64,000 nt of DNA, taken from positions 310,001 through 374,000 of the forward strand of contig NZ_JBFBLC010000003.1 in assembly GCF_040702505.1 (NCBI RefSeq). Direction: 5' to 3'. Made by a program: the position numbers and the translations under genes. The notes beneath the pieces are model-generated. The model saw nothing but the letters and a program-made list of their open reading frames with translations. It ran no database searches and was not told where the DNA came from. This DNA comes from Terrabacter sp040702505 (lineage in GTDB: Bacteria > Actinomycetota > Actinomycetes > Actinomycetales > Dermatophilaceae). Of the stretch, positions 15,299 through 23,860 are shown piece after piece. How positions within the stretch are numbered: the stretch's first letter is position 1; each line of letters starts with the position of its first letter.

Positions 15299-16933
15299 AT
15301 GAGCGACAACAGCAGCAGCACCGGTATGCCGTCTTCCCCCGCCAGCACCCCCGTCTCCGACGCACTCGACCCCACGCAGGTCGAGGTCCGCACCGAGGCG
15401 GCGCAGCGGGTCTCCACCTCCGACGGCTCCGGCCCGGTCCGCACCCGCGTGGCCCCCTCGCCGACCGGCGACCCGCACGTCGGTACCGCCTACATGTCGC
15501 TGTTCAACCTCGCCTTCACGCGGCAGCAGGGCGGCCAGTTCGTCCTGCGCGTCGAGGACACCGACCGCGTCCGCTTCCGCGAGGACTCCGAGGCCCAGCT
15601 CTACGACACCCTCGCGTGGCTCGGCCTGCACTGGGACGAGGGCCCCGACATCGGCGGCCCCTTCGCGCCCTACCGGCAGTCCGAGCGGCTCGACACCTAC
15701 CGCCCGTACGTCGAGCGGCTCATCGAGTCCGGCCACGCCTACTACTGCTGGTGCTCGCGCGAGCGTCTCGACCAGATGCGCGAGGTGCAGCAGAAGACCA
15801 AGCAGCCGACGGGCTACGACCGCCTGTGCGTCGGCAAGACCCGTGAGGAGCGGGCCGCGCTGCCCGGCTTCACCGAGACGCCCGTGGTGCGGATGCTCAT
15901 CCCCGAGGACGTGCCGCTCGTCTTCGACGACGTCATCCGCGGCAAGGTCTCGGCGCCGCGCCCCGACGACCAGGTCATCCTCAAGGCCGACGGCTTCCCG
16001 ACCTACCACCTGGCGGTCGTCGTCGACGACCACCTCATGGGCATCACGCACGTCGTCCGCGGCGAGGAGTGGATCAGCTCGACGCCGAAGCACATCCTGC
16101 TCTACCGCTGGCTCGGCCTCACCCCGCCGAAGTTCGCGCACATGCCGCTGCTGCGCAACACCGACAAGTCGAAGATCTCCAAGCGCAAGAACCCCGCCGC
16201 GCGCCTCACGTGGTTCCGCGAGCAGGGCTACCTGCCCGAGGCGCTCGTGAACTTCCTCGCCCTGCTGGCCTACCCGCCGCAGCAGGACGCCGAGGGCGCC
16301 GACGTCGAGGTCTTCACCTTCGAGGACTTCAGCGCCACGTTCGACTGGGCCAAGGTCAACCCGATCGGCCCGATCTTCGACCTCAAGAAGCTCGACTGGC
16401 TCAACGGCGTCTACATCCGCTCTCTCGACCTCGGGGACTTCGCCGGCCGGCTGCTGCCCTACCTCGTCGACGCCGGAGTGCTCGGCGAGACGCAGTCGCT
16501 GGGGGAGCTGGCGCGGCTCAAGGCGATCGCCGAGCTCATCCAGACGCGCATCGCGCTCCTGACCGAGGCGCCGGCGCTCGTGCGCCCCTTCTTCGTCGCG
16601 GACGACGAGCTCGTCATCGACGACGACGCCCGCGCCCAGCTCAAGGACGATGCGCCGGCCGTGCTCGACGCCGCCCTGAAGGTCCTCGGCGACATCGACG
16701 ACCAGGGCACCGGCCTCCTCGGCAGCGACAGTGACTGGAACGCCGCCCGCATCGAGGAGTCGCTGCGCACCGCGATCGTCGAGGGACTCGGCATCAAGCC
16801 GCGCTTCGCCTTCGGCCCGCTGCGCACGGCCGTCTCCGGGGCGCGCATCTCACCGCCGCTGTTCGAGTCGATGGAGATCCTCGGCAAGACCTCGACGCTG
16901 GCCCGCCTGGGCTCGCTGCGCGACTCGCTCTGA
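15299..16933 (+). CDS. gltX: Glutamyl-tRNA synthetase
   Basis: This is a class I aminoacyl-tRNA synthetase of 544 residues. The HIGH-type motif is PSPTGDPHVG after an unusually long, Ser/Thr-rich N-terminal extension of about 50 residues; the KMSKS-type motif is KISKRK. In most actinobacteria this enzyme also charges tRNA-Gln with glutamate for later amidation by GatCAB. Genes for tRNA-Gln and tRNA-Glu lie 1.5 kb downstream on the same strand, so substrate and enzyme genes are clustered. TAGGCT nine bases before the ATG suggests a very short leader. Confidence 0.95.
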   Translation: MSDNSSSTGMPSSPASTPVSDALDPTQVEVRTEAAQRVSTSDGSGPVRTRVAPSPTGDPHVGTAYMSLFNLAFTRQQGGQFVLRVEDTDRVRFREDSEAQLYDTLAWLGLHWDEGPDIGGPFAPYRQSERLDTYRPYVERLIESGHAYYCWCSRERLDQMREVQQKTKQPTGYDRLCVGKTREERAALPGFTETPVVRMLIPEDVPLVFDDVIRGKVSAPRPDDQVILKADGFPTYHLAVVVDDHLMGITHVVRGEEWISSTPKHILLYRWLGLTPPKFAHMPLLRNTDKSKISKRKNPAARLTWFREQGYLPEALVNFLALLAYPPQQDAEGADVEVFTFEDFSATFDWAKVNPIGPIFDLKKLDWLNGVYIRSLDLGDFAGRLLPYLVDAGVLGETQSLGELARLKAIAELIQTRIALLTEAPALVRPFFVADDELVIDDDARAQLKDDAPAVLDAALKVLGDIDDQGTGLLGSDSDWNAARIEESLRTAIVEGLGIKPRFAFGPLRTAVSGARISPPLFESMEILGKTSTLARLGSLRDSL

Positions 16934-16944
16934 GGGCCGCCGGG

Positions 16945-17595
16945 TTGGGGGGCGCGTTCTGGCCGCTGCACGGCATACGGCTGCGCACGGGTGACCTCGA
17001 CCTGCGCGTCATGACCGAGGGCGACCTGCCCACCCTGGTCACGCTCGTGCCCGACGACCTCCAGCTCAACCCGCACGCCACGACGTATGCCGGCCTCGAC
17101 GCGCGCGCCAACCGGCGCGCCGTCGTGGCGCAGGCCTACTGGCGCGCCCTCGGCATGTGGTCGCCCGACGACTGGGCGCTGCCCTTCGTCGTCCGGAGCG
17201 CCCGCTCGGACGACGTCCTCGGCGTCCAGTGGCTCGAAGGGCCCGACTGGCGGGCGGACCGGACCGTCGACTCCTCCTCGTGGCTCGTGTCCGCCGCCCG
17301 CGGCCGGGGCCTCGGCACGCAGATGCGCGCCGCGGTGCTCGCCCTCGCGTTCGGCCCGCTCGGTGCCCGGGCGGCCATCAGCTCGGCGGTGGTCGACAAC
17401 GCCGCGTCCCTCGGCGTCTCGCGGGCGCTGGGCTACCGCGAGAGCCACCGATCGGTGCTCGAGCACTCCGGGGAGCCGCTCCAGCACGTCCGCCTCGAAC
17501 GCGCGGCGTGGGTGCACTCCGGGCGGGCGCAGGGCACCACCGTCACCGGCGTCGAACCGGCGCTGCCCTTCTTCGGCCTCGACACCCGGGAGTGA
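16945..17595 (+). CDS. GNAT-family N-acetyltransferase
   Basis: This protein of about 216 residues has the GNAT acetyl-CoA loop in the segment ARGRGLGTQMRAAVLALAF (about residues 112-131) and a closing ALGYRES motif, like the RimJ-type branch. It begins with TTG 16945, 11 bases after gltX, with AGGG ahead of it; the start is uncertain. The next gene overlaps its stop as GTGA, so the two are probably cotranscribed. Substrate unknown. Confidence 0.75.
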   Translation: MGGAFWPLHGIRLRTGDLDLRVMTEGDLPTLVTLVPDDLQLNPHATTYAGLDARANRRAVVAQAYWRALGMWSPDDWALPFVVRSARSDDVLGVQWLEGPDWRADRTVDSSSWLVSAARGRGLGTQMRAAVLALAFGPLGARAAISSAVVDNAASLGVSRALGYRESHRSVLEHSGEPLQHVRLERAAWVHSGRAQGTTVTGVEPALPFFGLDTRE

Positions 17596-18344
17596 GCCCC
17601 TTGTCCCTGCACGATCTCCTCGCCGAGACCCGCGCCCTGCTCCTGGACGTCGACGACACGATCGTCGACACGCGGGGTGCGATGGTGACGGCGGGCACCC
17701 GTGCCGCAGCGACCCTCTGGCCGCACCGGGAGGCGGAGCACGAGGCCATGGCGCAGCGCTACTACGACGACCCGCAGCGCTGGTTCCCCCGCTACGCCGC
17801 CGGGGACGTCCCGTTCGACCACATGAGGGCAGCGCGGCTCGAGGAGGTCGCCACGGCCTTCGGCCTCGACGTCCCGGACGGCGGCCACGTGGCGTACGAG
17901 GAGGCGTATGCGCCGGCCTTCCGCGCCGCCCAGCGACTCTTCCCGGACGTCCCCGAGCTGCTGTCCGCAGCCGAGCGGCACGGCCTGCCCGTCGGCCTGC
18001 TCACGAACTCGGCGCAGGCACCCACCACGGTCAAGCTCGAGGCCCTGGGGCTGGCCGACCGCTTCGACGTCGTCGTGACGACCGACACCCTCGGCTTCGG
18101 CAAGCCCGACCCGCGCGTCTACCTCGAGGCGTGCCGACTGCTCGACGGTGAGCCGCACAGGGTCGTGTGCATCGGCGACAGCCTCGCCTGGGACGTCCTC
18201 GGGGCGCAGGCGGCGGGGTTGCGCGCCGTCTGGCTCGACCGCGAGGGGCGCGGGACGCCCGAGCAGGTGGCCTCGGTGCGCAGCCTGCGCGAGGTCACGG
18301 CGGCGCTCGATGGCCGATTTGGGCCACCGAGCGGGGACCGGTAG
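17592..18344 (+). CDS. HAD-superfamily hydrolase
   Basis: This is a 250-residue phosphatase-like HAD protein. Motif I is LLLDVDDTIVDT with the nucleophile aspartate, motif II is LLTNS, motif III contains GKPDPRVY and motif IV is CIGDSLAWD. A helical cap lies between motifs I and II. GTG 17592 overlaps the acetyltransferase stop; TTG 17601 is an alternative. Substrate cannot be predicted. It is the last protein gene before the tRNA pair. Confidence 0.82.
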   Translation: MSPLSLHDLLAETRALLLDVDDTIVDTRGAMVTAGTRAAATLWPHREAEHEAMAQRYYDDPQRWFPRYAAGDVPFDHMRAARLEEVATAFGLDVPDGGHVAYEEAYAPAFRAAQRLFPDVPELLSAAERHGLPVGLLTNSAQAPTTVKLEALGLADRFDVVVTTDTLGFGKPDPRVYLEACRLLDGEPHRVVCIGDSLAWDVLGAQAAGLRAVWLDREGRGTPEQVASVRSLREVTAALDGRFGPPSGDR

Positions 18345-18402
18345 TATTCCCATTCGGTTCACCCCGTAGGGGCCGCAAGGCGCCGCCGGGAGTGAAACCC
18401 CT

Positions 18403-18474
18403 TGGGGTATGGTGTAATTGGCAACACTACGGTTTCTGGTTCCGTCATTCTAGGTTCGAGTCCTGGTACCCCAG
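18403..18474 (+). tRNA. tRNA-Gln (CUG)
   Basis: The acceptor arm TGGGGTA pairs with TACCCCA. D-arm, anticodon arm (loop TTCTGGT, anticodon CTG) and a GTTCGAG T-loop are all present, and the discriminator base is G. The CCA end is not encoded. The T-T closing pair of the anticodon stem is the only irregularity. Confidence 0.93.
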
Positions 18475-18565
18475 CTCTGGTCCACGGCAACGTGGTCCGA
18501 TTCGGAGAAATCCCGCCTTCACGGTAAGGTTTCTTCTCGTGCCGAGTCCGCTCGGCACCGCTCAC

Positions 18566-18638
18566 GGCCCCGTTGTGTAGCGGCCTAGCACGCCGCCCTC
18601 TCAAGGCGGTAGCGCGGGTTCGAATCCCGTCGGGGCTA
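18566..18638 (+). tRNA. tRNA-Glu (CUC)
   Basis: GGCCCCG pairs with CGGGGCT (one G-U at the end). The anticodon stem CCGCC/GGCGG closes the loop CTCTCAA with anticodon CTC, and the T-loop is GGTTCGAATCC. The CCA end is not encoded. It lies 91 bases after tRNA-Gln and probably shares its transcript. Confidence 0.93.
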
Positions 18639-18660
18639 CGTGATGCTCGCAGGAGCAGCT

Positions 18661-18692
18661 GAAGACCCCGGTCCACCTGGACCGGGGTCTTC
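18661..18692 (+). terminator. Terminator after the tRNA pair
   Basis: GAAGACCCCGGTCC and GGACCGGGGTCTTC form a perfect 14-bp stem with a 4-base loop, 22 bases after tRNA-Glu. The T-tract is weak. Confidence 0.75.
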
Positions 18693-18771
18693 GTGCATCC
18701 CGGGGTCGGTGCCACCGGTCGCGGCCTATGCTGGCGCTCGTCAGGGGTGACGTGACCGAGGAGCAGTCGGC

Positions 18772-20493
18772 ATGACGGCACCAGGCGCCGCCGTGGCGGT
18801 GAGCCGCCGCCGTCCGTCCTGGCACGTCGGACTCGGCTCGCCCCGCCGCGTCCTGGACAGCACCTTCTCGGGTGTCGGACTCACGGTCGCCGCGTGGTTC
18901 TTCGCCCTGTCGCTGCTGCCGTCCCTGCTGCCGCGGGCGCCGCTGGTCCAGGGCATCGTCTCGGGTGTCACCGTGATGATCGGCTACGGCCTCGGCGCCG
19001 CGGCCCAGGCCGTCTGGCACTACCTCGGCATCCCGTCGATTCCCGGGCGCGCCCACCGCATCCTCGTGGCCGTGTTCGTCGGGCTGGGGCTGTGGGCGGC
19101 CGTGTTCACCGGCTGGCGCCAGGTCGGGTGGCAGAACGAGATCCGCACGCTCTACGGCATGCGGCCGGCCTCTCCGAGCGTCTGGCCCGTGATCATCGTC
19201 GTGACCGCGGCGCTCGCGGTGCTCATCCTCATCGTGGCCCGCAGCCTGCGCCTGCTCTTCGACACGGTGTTCCGCTGGCTCGGGCGGCTGCTCCCGCGAC
19301 GGATCGCCGTCGTCGTGGGCCTCGCCCTGCTCCTGGCACTGCTGTGGTCGCTGCTGACGGGCGTGCTGGTCAACGGCTTCTTCCGGGTCGCCAACGACAT
19401 CTTCGCGCCCCGCGACAGCCTCGTCGCCGCCGACATGCACCGGCCGCTTCGCCCCGAGCGGTCCGGCTCCCCGCAGTCGCTGTCGCCGTGGGGGCTGCTG
19501 GGCCGGCAGGGCCGCTACTTCGTCGGCGGCGGCCCCACCGTCGCCGAGCTCGATGCGGTCAACGGCGGCGGGGCCAAGGAGCCGATCCGTGTCTACGTCG
19601 GCCTGAAGTCGGCCGACACCGTGCAGAAGCGCGCCGACCTCGTGCTCGACGAGCTCAGGCGCACCGGCGCCTTCCACCGCAAGGTCCTCGTCGTCGCGAC
19701 CACGACCGGCACCGGCTTCCTCGACCAGAACGGGACCGACCCGCTCGAGTTCCTCTGGAACGGCGACACGGCGATCGCGGGGGTGCAGTACTCCTACCTG
19801 CCCTCGTGGATCTCGCTGCTCGCCGACCAGGACGCGGTGCGCGAGACCTCCCGGGTCGTCTTCGACACCATCCACCAGTACTGGTCGACGCTGCCGGCGG
19901 GCGGCCGGCCCCGGCTCTACCTCTACGGCCTCTCGCTCGGCTCCCTGGGCGTCGAGAGCATCCTCAGCTCGCTCAACATCATCAACGAGCCGATCAACGG
20001 TGCTCTCATGGTCGGCCCGACGTTCGTCAACGAGCTGCACGCCCGGATCACGGCGCAGCGCGAGCCGGGCAGTCCGGCATACCTGCCCGTCTACGAGCAG
20101 GGGCGCACGGTGCGCTTCACCGCAGAGGAGAACGGCCTCGACCGTGGCTCGGCGCCGTGGGGGCCGACGCGCGTGGTCTACCTGCAGCACGCGAGCGACC
20201 CCATCGTCTTCTTCTCACCGACCCTCGCCTTCTCCTCACCGGAGTGGCTGGCCAACGGGCAGCGCGGGCCGGACGTCTCGCCGCGGATGGGGTGGTTCCC
20301 GCTCGTGACCATGTGGCAGGTGCTCCTCGACCTGCCCGGGGCCGGCAGCATCCCCTGGGGATACGGCCACCTCTACACCGTGACCGCCAACCTCGAGTCG
20401 TGGGTCGGCGTGACGAACCCGCCGGGGTGGGACGCCGCCAGGACGGCCGCGCTCGCCTCGGTGCTCGAGAAGCGCCCCTACCGAGGTGACTGA
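18772..20493 (+). CDS. Membrane-anchored alpha/beta-hydrolase family protein
   Basis: This 573-residue protein carries several N-terminal membrane segments (about residues 25-210) followed by a soluble alpha/beta-hydrolase domain. The nucleophile elbow is GLSLG with Ser388. This resembles the Abhydrolase_9 family with its membrane N-domain. The gene converges on and overlaps by 16 bp an aminoacyl-phosphatidylglycerol synthase-like gene. In other bacteria such synthases are paired with hydrolases that remove the amino acid from the lipid; that role here is inferred from position only. TATGCT at 18728 may be its -10. Confidence 0.75.
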   Translation: MTAPGAAVAVSRRRPSWHVGLGSPRRVLDSTFSGVGLTVAAWFFALSLLPSLLPRAPLVQGIVSGVTVMIGYGLGAAAQAVWHYLGIPSIPGRAHRILVAVFVGLGLWAAVFTGWRQVGWQNEIRTLYGMRPASPSVWPVIIVVTAALAVLILIVARSLRLLFDTVFRWLGRLLPRRIAVVVGLALLLALLWSLLTGVLVNGFFRVANDIFAPRDSLVAADMHRPLRPERSGSPQSLSPWGLLGRQGRYFVGGGPTVAELDAVNGGGAKEPIRVYVGLKSADTVQKRADLVLDELRRTGAFHRKVLVVATTTGTGFLDQNGTDPLEFLWNGDTAIAGVQYSYLPSWISLLADQDAVRETSRVVFDTIHQYWSTLPAGGRPRLYLYGLSLGSLGVESILSSLNIINEPINGALMVGPTFVNELHARITAQREPGSPAYLPVYEQGRTVRFTAEENGLDRGSAPWGPTRVVYLQHASDPIVFFSPTLAFSSPEWLANGQRGPDVSPRMGWFPLVTMWQVLLDLPGAGSIPWGYGHLYTVTANLESWVGVTNPPGWDAARTAALASVLEKRPYRGD

Positions 20494-22691
20494 CCCGCGG
20501 ACGTACGCGTGCGCAGGGTCGCGCGCGCCAGCTCGCGCACCGAGGCGCCGGGGAGGTAGGCGGCGGTGAGCGCCAGGCCGATGCGGGGGAGCGCCGCCTC
20601 GTCGCCGAACACGAGGTGGACCGGCTCGTGCCGGGGGCGGAACTTCTGCTTGAAGATCTCCAGGGAGCGGAAGCCGTAGAGCGGCTCCATCGCCGTGCCG
20701 AGCCGGTCGAGGAGCCGCTCGAGGGTGGCCTGGTCGATGCTTCCGCTCCCGGCGTGGGCGAGCGGCGCACCGGACAGCGACACCACCTCGGCGCCCTGCT
20801 CCCGGAACGACAGGCAGGCGCTGGCGATGAGGAACTCCGTGACGGGACGGAAGCCGTCGGGCAGCCGGCGCATGAGGTCGAGGGTCCACCCGCGCACGAC
20901 GCCACCGGCCGAGTAGACCGGCAGCCAGGACGTCACGCCCTGCACCGTCCCCGAGGCGTCGACAGCGAGCCCGACCCGGGTGGCGGGGTCCAGGGCCTCG
21001 TCCACACCGCCCAGGGTGAAGCCCATCTCCGGCAGCGCCTTGTCGGCGACCCAGAGCTCCGAGATGGCCCGCACCTGCGAGACGAGACTCCTCGGCAGCT
21101 CGGCGAGCCGTCCCTCGAGGTAGGCCACCCGCTCCTTCTCGGCGCGGTTGAGGGCCGTGCGCACGCTCTGCCACGACCGCCCCGTGAACTCGAGCCCGGC
21201 CAGGTCGATGACCGCCTCCTCCGCCACGACGACGTCGCGCCACCCGTGGGCGCGCCCCCAGTCGGCGACCTCCCGGGTGACGGAGAAGCAGCAGACCTGG
21301 TGGCCCGCGCCCTCCTGGTCGTCGACGAACGCCTGGAGCACCGCCGCCCTCGTCGCCGGGTCCGCGGCCACCGGATCGCCGAGCGCGATCGCCGTTCCAC
21401 GGTGCAGCTGGAACGCGACATAGCCGGTGGGGGCACCGTCCGGGCCGTGGAGGATGAACCACCGGTTGTCCGGCCACATCCCCATCCACGACAGGGTGGT
21501 GCCGCCGTGGGTGCGCAGCAGGGTCGTCACGACGTCGTGGTCGTGGGCGTCCGTGGCACCGGCCCGGCCGTGGGCGCCGGACCGGGCCCGGAAGGCGGAC
21601 CGGCCGACGACGAGCACGGTGAGCTGGACCAGCCACAGCAGGGCGTCGACGGCGAGCTGCGGGACAGACGAGGACAGGTCGCCGCGAGGGCCGACACGCT
21701 CGGGGGCCAGGACCTGCAGGCCGAGCAGCACGAGGTCGGAGACCACCGCCACGACCGCGAGGGCGACCGCGAGCTGCCACGCCCTGCGGGAGCCGCTCTT
21801 CAGGCCCCAGGCCAGCGCCAGCGACAGCGCCGCACCGACCAGCACGCTCGAGGCGTCGGCGTCGCTCGTCGTGGCACCGAGCGGCCCGTCCGACGGGAGG
21901 AAGTAGAGCACCACGCGGACGGCGGCCAGCACGACGAACAGCGTCGAGGCGAGGACGCGCCACTCGTGCCGGGTGAAGGCAGGTCGGGACACCCGCGGCC
22001 GGCGACCCACGAGGAACGGTCCTGCCGCGAGACCGGTGGCGACGGCGAGGAGGTGCTCCAGGTCCCACAGCAGGCCGACGTACAGCAGGGACACGACCGC
22101 ATACAGGACCAGCGTGAGCCGCACCCGCGCCCGCCACGGCGGCCGGAGCGTGACGCTCGCGGCGGCCAGCGCGGCGAGGGCCCCGCCGCTGAAACCGACG
22201 TCGAGAGTGCCGGCCGTGCGGGCGGCCCAGTCCCACGAGGTCCGGGACAGGCCCAACACCACTGCCGCAGCCCCCAACACGGCCACGAGGTGACCGGCGA
22301 TCGCGGCTCCCGCGACCCGTCGCGTGCCCAGGCGCAGCTCCGACCAGCCGACGAGCAGCAGCGCCCCACCGGCGACGGGCAGGTACTGCGCCGGCACCAT
22401 GGCGAAGAACGCGCCGGACAGGGGTGTCCACCAGCGCCCGGCCTGCAGCGCCGGGAGGCCGTAGCCGACGACCTGCAGGAGGTCACGCTCACCCAGCGGC
22501 GACCACAGGGAGCCGGTCGCGAGAGCGAGCACGACCATGACCCCGACGACGGCCAGCGTGAAGGGGACTCTTCGGGCCAGCCGAGCCGGCCGGGACAGCC
22601 TGCGGAGGCCCGGCACCGTGGGCCTCCGCCGCCCCGTGTCCGCGCGTGCCTGCGCCGTCTGTGCCGTTCCGGTCCCCGTCGACGTCGCCAC
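20478..22691 (-). CDS. Rhomboid-like membrane domain fused to a phosphatidylglycerol lysyltransferase (DUF2156) domain
   Basis: This is a 737-residue protein in three parts. Residues about 45-230 look like a rhomboid protease: GRWWTPLSGAFF (85-96), the serine motif GFSGG with Ser168, and His213 in a helix EHLLAVATGLAAG that carries the rhomboid glycine pattern. Further membrane helices fill about 240-375. Residues about 390-720 are the MprF/LPG-synthase C-terminal domain of the dupli-GNAT type, with GDPVAADP, RTALNRAEKE and YGFRSLEIFKQKFRP. Such domains transfer Lys or Ala from tRNA to membrane lipids. GTG 22691 is the start. Protease activity is inferred from the two residues only. Confidence 0.72.
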   Translation of the reverse strand: MATSTGTGTAQTAQARADTGRRRPTVPGLRRLSRPARLARRVPFTLAVVGVMVVLALATGSLWSPLGERDLLQVVGYGLPALQAGRWWTPLSGAFFAMVPAQYLPVAGGALLLVGWSELRLGTRRVAGAAIAGHLVAVLGAAAVVLGLSRTSWDWAARTAGTLDVGFSGGALAALAAASVTLRPPWRARVRLTLVLYAVVSLLYVGLLWDLEHLLAVATGLAAGPFLVGRRPRVSRPAFTRHEWRVLASTLFVVLAAVRVVLYFLPSDGPLGATTSDADASSVLVGAALSLALAWGLKSGSRRAWQLAVALAVVAVVSDLVLLGLQVLAPERVGPRGDLSSSVPQLAVDALLWLVQLTVLVVGRSAFRARSGAHGRAGATDAHDHDVVTTLLRTHGGTTLSWMGMWPDNRWFILHGPDGAPTGYVAFQLHRGTAIALGDPVAADPATRAAVLQAFVDDQEGAGHQVCCFSVTREVADWGRAHGWRDVVVAEEAVIDLAGLEFTGRSWQSVRTALNRAEKERVAYLEGRLAELPRSLVSQVRAISELWVADKALPEMGFTLGGVDEALDPATRVGLAVDASGTVQGVTSWLPVYSAGGVVRGWTLDLMRRLPDGFRPVTEFLIASACLSFREQGAEVVSLSGAPLAHAGSGSIDQATLERLLDRLGTAMEPLYGFRSLEIFKQKFRPRHEPVHLVFGDEAALPRIGLALTAAYLPGASVRELARATLRTRTSAGQSPR

Positions 22692-22789
22692 CCGCCCCCC
22701 TACCTCTCGGTGGTGGACCCCCGCCCAACAGGCAGGATGCTAGTGGCCGGCGCAGGCGTGCGGACCGCTCTCGCGGGATCCGGCGTGGC

Positions 22790-23797
22790 TCAGCCGAGCT
22801 CGCGCAGGCCTGGGAGGACGTCTGCGCTGAACTGCTCGAGGAAGCGGCCCTGGTCGTGGCCCGGGGCGTGGAACACGACGTGGTCGAACCCCCAGTCGAC
22901 GTACTGCCGCACCGCGTCCACGGCCTCGGCGGGGTCGCTCGTGACGATCCACCGCTTGGCGATCTCCTCGTCGGTCAGCTCGTCGGCGAGGCGCTCCATC
23001 TCGACCGGGTCGTCGACGCCGTGCTTCTGCTCGGCGGTCAGCGACAGGGGAGCCCAGAACCGGACGTTGTGCAGCGCCTGCCCGGGGTCGCGGTCGTAGG
23101 ACAGCTTGATCTCGATCATGCGGTCGATGTCGTCTCGGGTGCGGCCCGACTTCTCGAGCCCCTCGTCGACGGCGGGGAGCAGCTTGTCCTCGTAGAGCTC
23201 CCGGCCCTTCCCGGAGGTGCAGATGAACCCGTCACCCGACCGGCCGGCATACCGCGCGACGAGCGGCCCGCCGGCCGCGACGTAGACGGGGATCGGCTGG
23301 TCGGGGCGGTCGTAGACGGTGGCGGCGTGGGTGCGGTAGTAGTCGCCCTCGAAGTCGACGCGCTCCTCGGTCCACAGTCTGCGCATCAGGGTCACGGCCT
23401 CGCGCAGCCGCGCGAACCGCTCCTTGAACTCCGGCCACGGGGATCCCGACGCGCCGACGGCCACCTCGTTGAGGGCCTCGCCCGTGCCGATGCCGAGGAC
23501 GATGCGTCCGGGGTTGAGGGCACCCAGCGTGCCGAAGGCCTGGGCCACGACCGCGGGGTTGTAGCGGAAGGTGGGCGTCATGACCGACGTGCCGAGCTGG
23601 ATGCGCTCGGTGCGCTCGCCCACGGCCGCCAGCCAGCTCATCGCGAAGGGGGCGTGCCCCTCCTGGTGGCGCCACGGCTGGAAGTGGTCCGAGATGAAGA
23701 CGGAGTCGAGCCCGAGCTCCTCGGCCTGAGCGGCATACGTGACGAGGTCGCGCGGACCGAACTGCTCCGCGGACGCCTTCCAACCAACCTTGAGCAC
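22790..23797 (-). CDS. fgd: F420-dependent glucose-6-phosphate dehydrogenase
   Basis: Fgd oxidises glucose-6-phosphate and reduces cofactor F420. The 335-residue protein is recognisably close to M. tuberculosis FGD1: WKASAEQF, ISDHFQPWRHQEGHAPF, GTSVMTPTFRYNPAVVAQAF, GIGTGEALNE, GDGFICTSGKG, RFWAPLSLTAEQKH and VFHAPGHDQ. The catalytic and F420-site residues Asp37, His38, Trp42 and Glu107 are present, two positions before the mycobacterial numbering. A good Shine-Dalgarno (GAAGGAG) precedes GTG 23797, and TAGGCT lies further up. Together with cofC at 30603 it shows the organism makes and uses F420. Confidence 0.92.
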   Translation of the reverse strand: MLKVGWKASAEQFGPRDLVTYAAQAEELGLDSVFISDHFQPWRHQEGHAPFAMSWLAAVGERTERIQLGTSVMTPTFRYNPAVVAQAFGTLGALNPGRIVLGIGTGEALNEVAVGASGSPWPEFKERFARLREAVTLMRRLWTEERVDFEGDYYRTHAATVYDRPDQPIPVYVAAGGPLVARYAGRSGDGFICTSGKGRELYEDKLLPAVDEGLEKSGRTRDDIDRMIEIKLSYDRDPGQALHNVRFWAPLSLTAEQKHGVDDPVEMERLADELTDEEIAKRWIVTSDPAEAVDAVRQYVDWGFDHVVFHAPGHDQGRFLEQFSADVLPGLRELG

Positions 23798-23860
23798 ACC
23801 GACTCCTTCGCTCGGGGGAGTGAACCCCGTCAGCCTACGTCCGGGTGCCGGGAGGCCCGC

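Noticed and set aside
18403..18638. Integration site (att) at the tRNA pair
   Set aside because: No integrase, phage gene or repeated tRNA end is seen on either side; the tRNAs are in their conserved chromosomal place.
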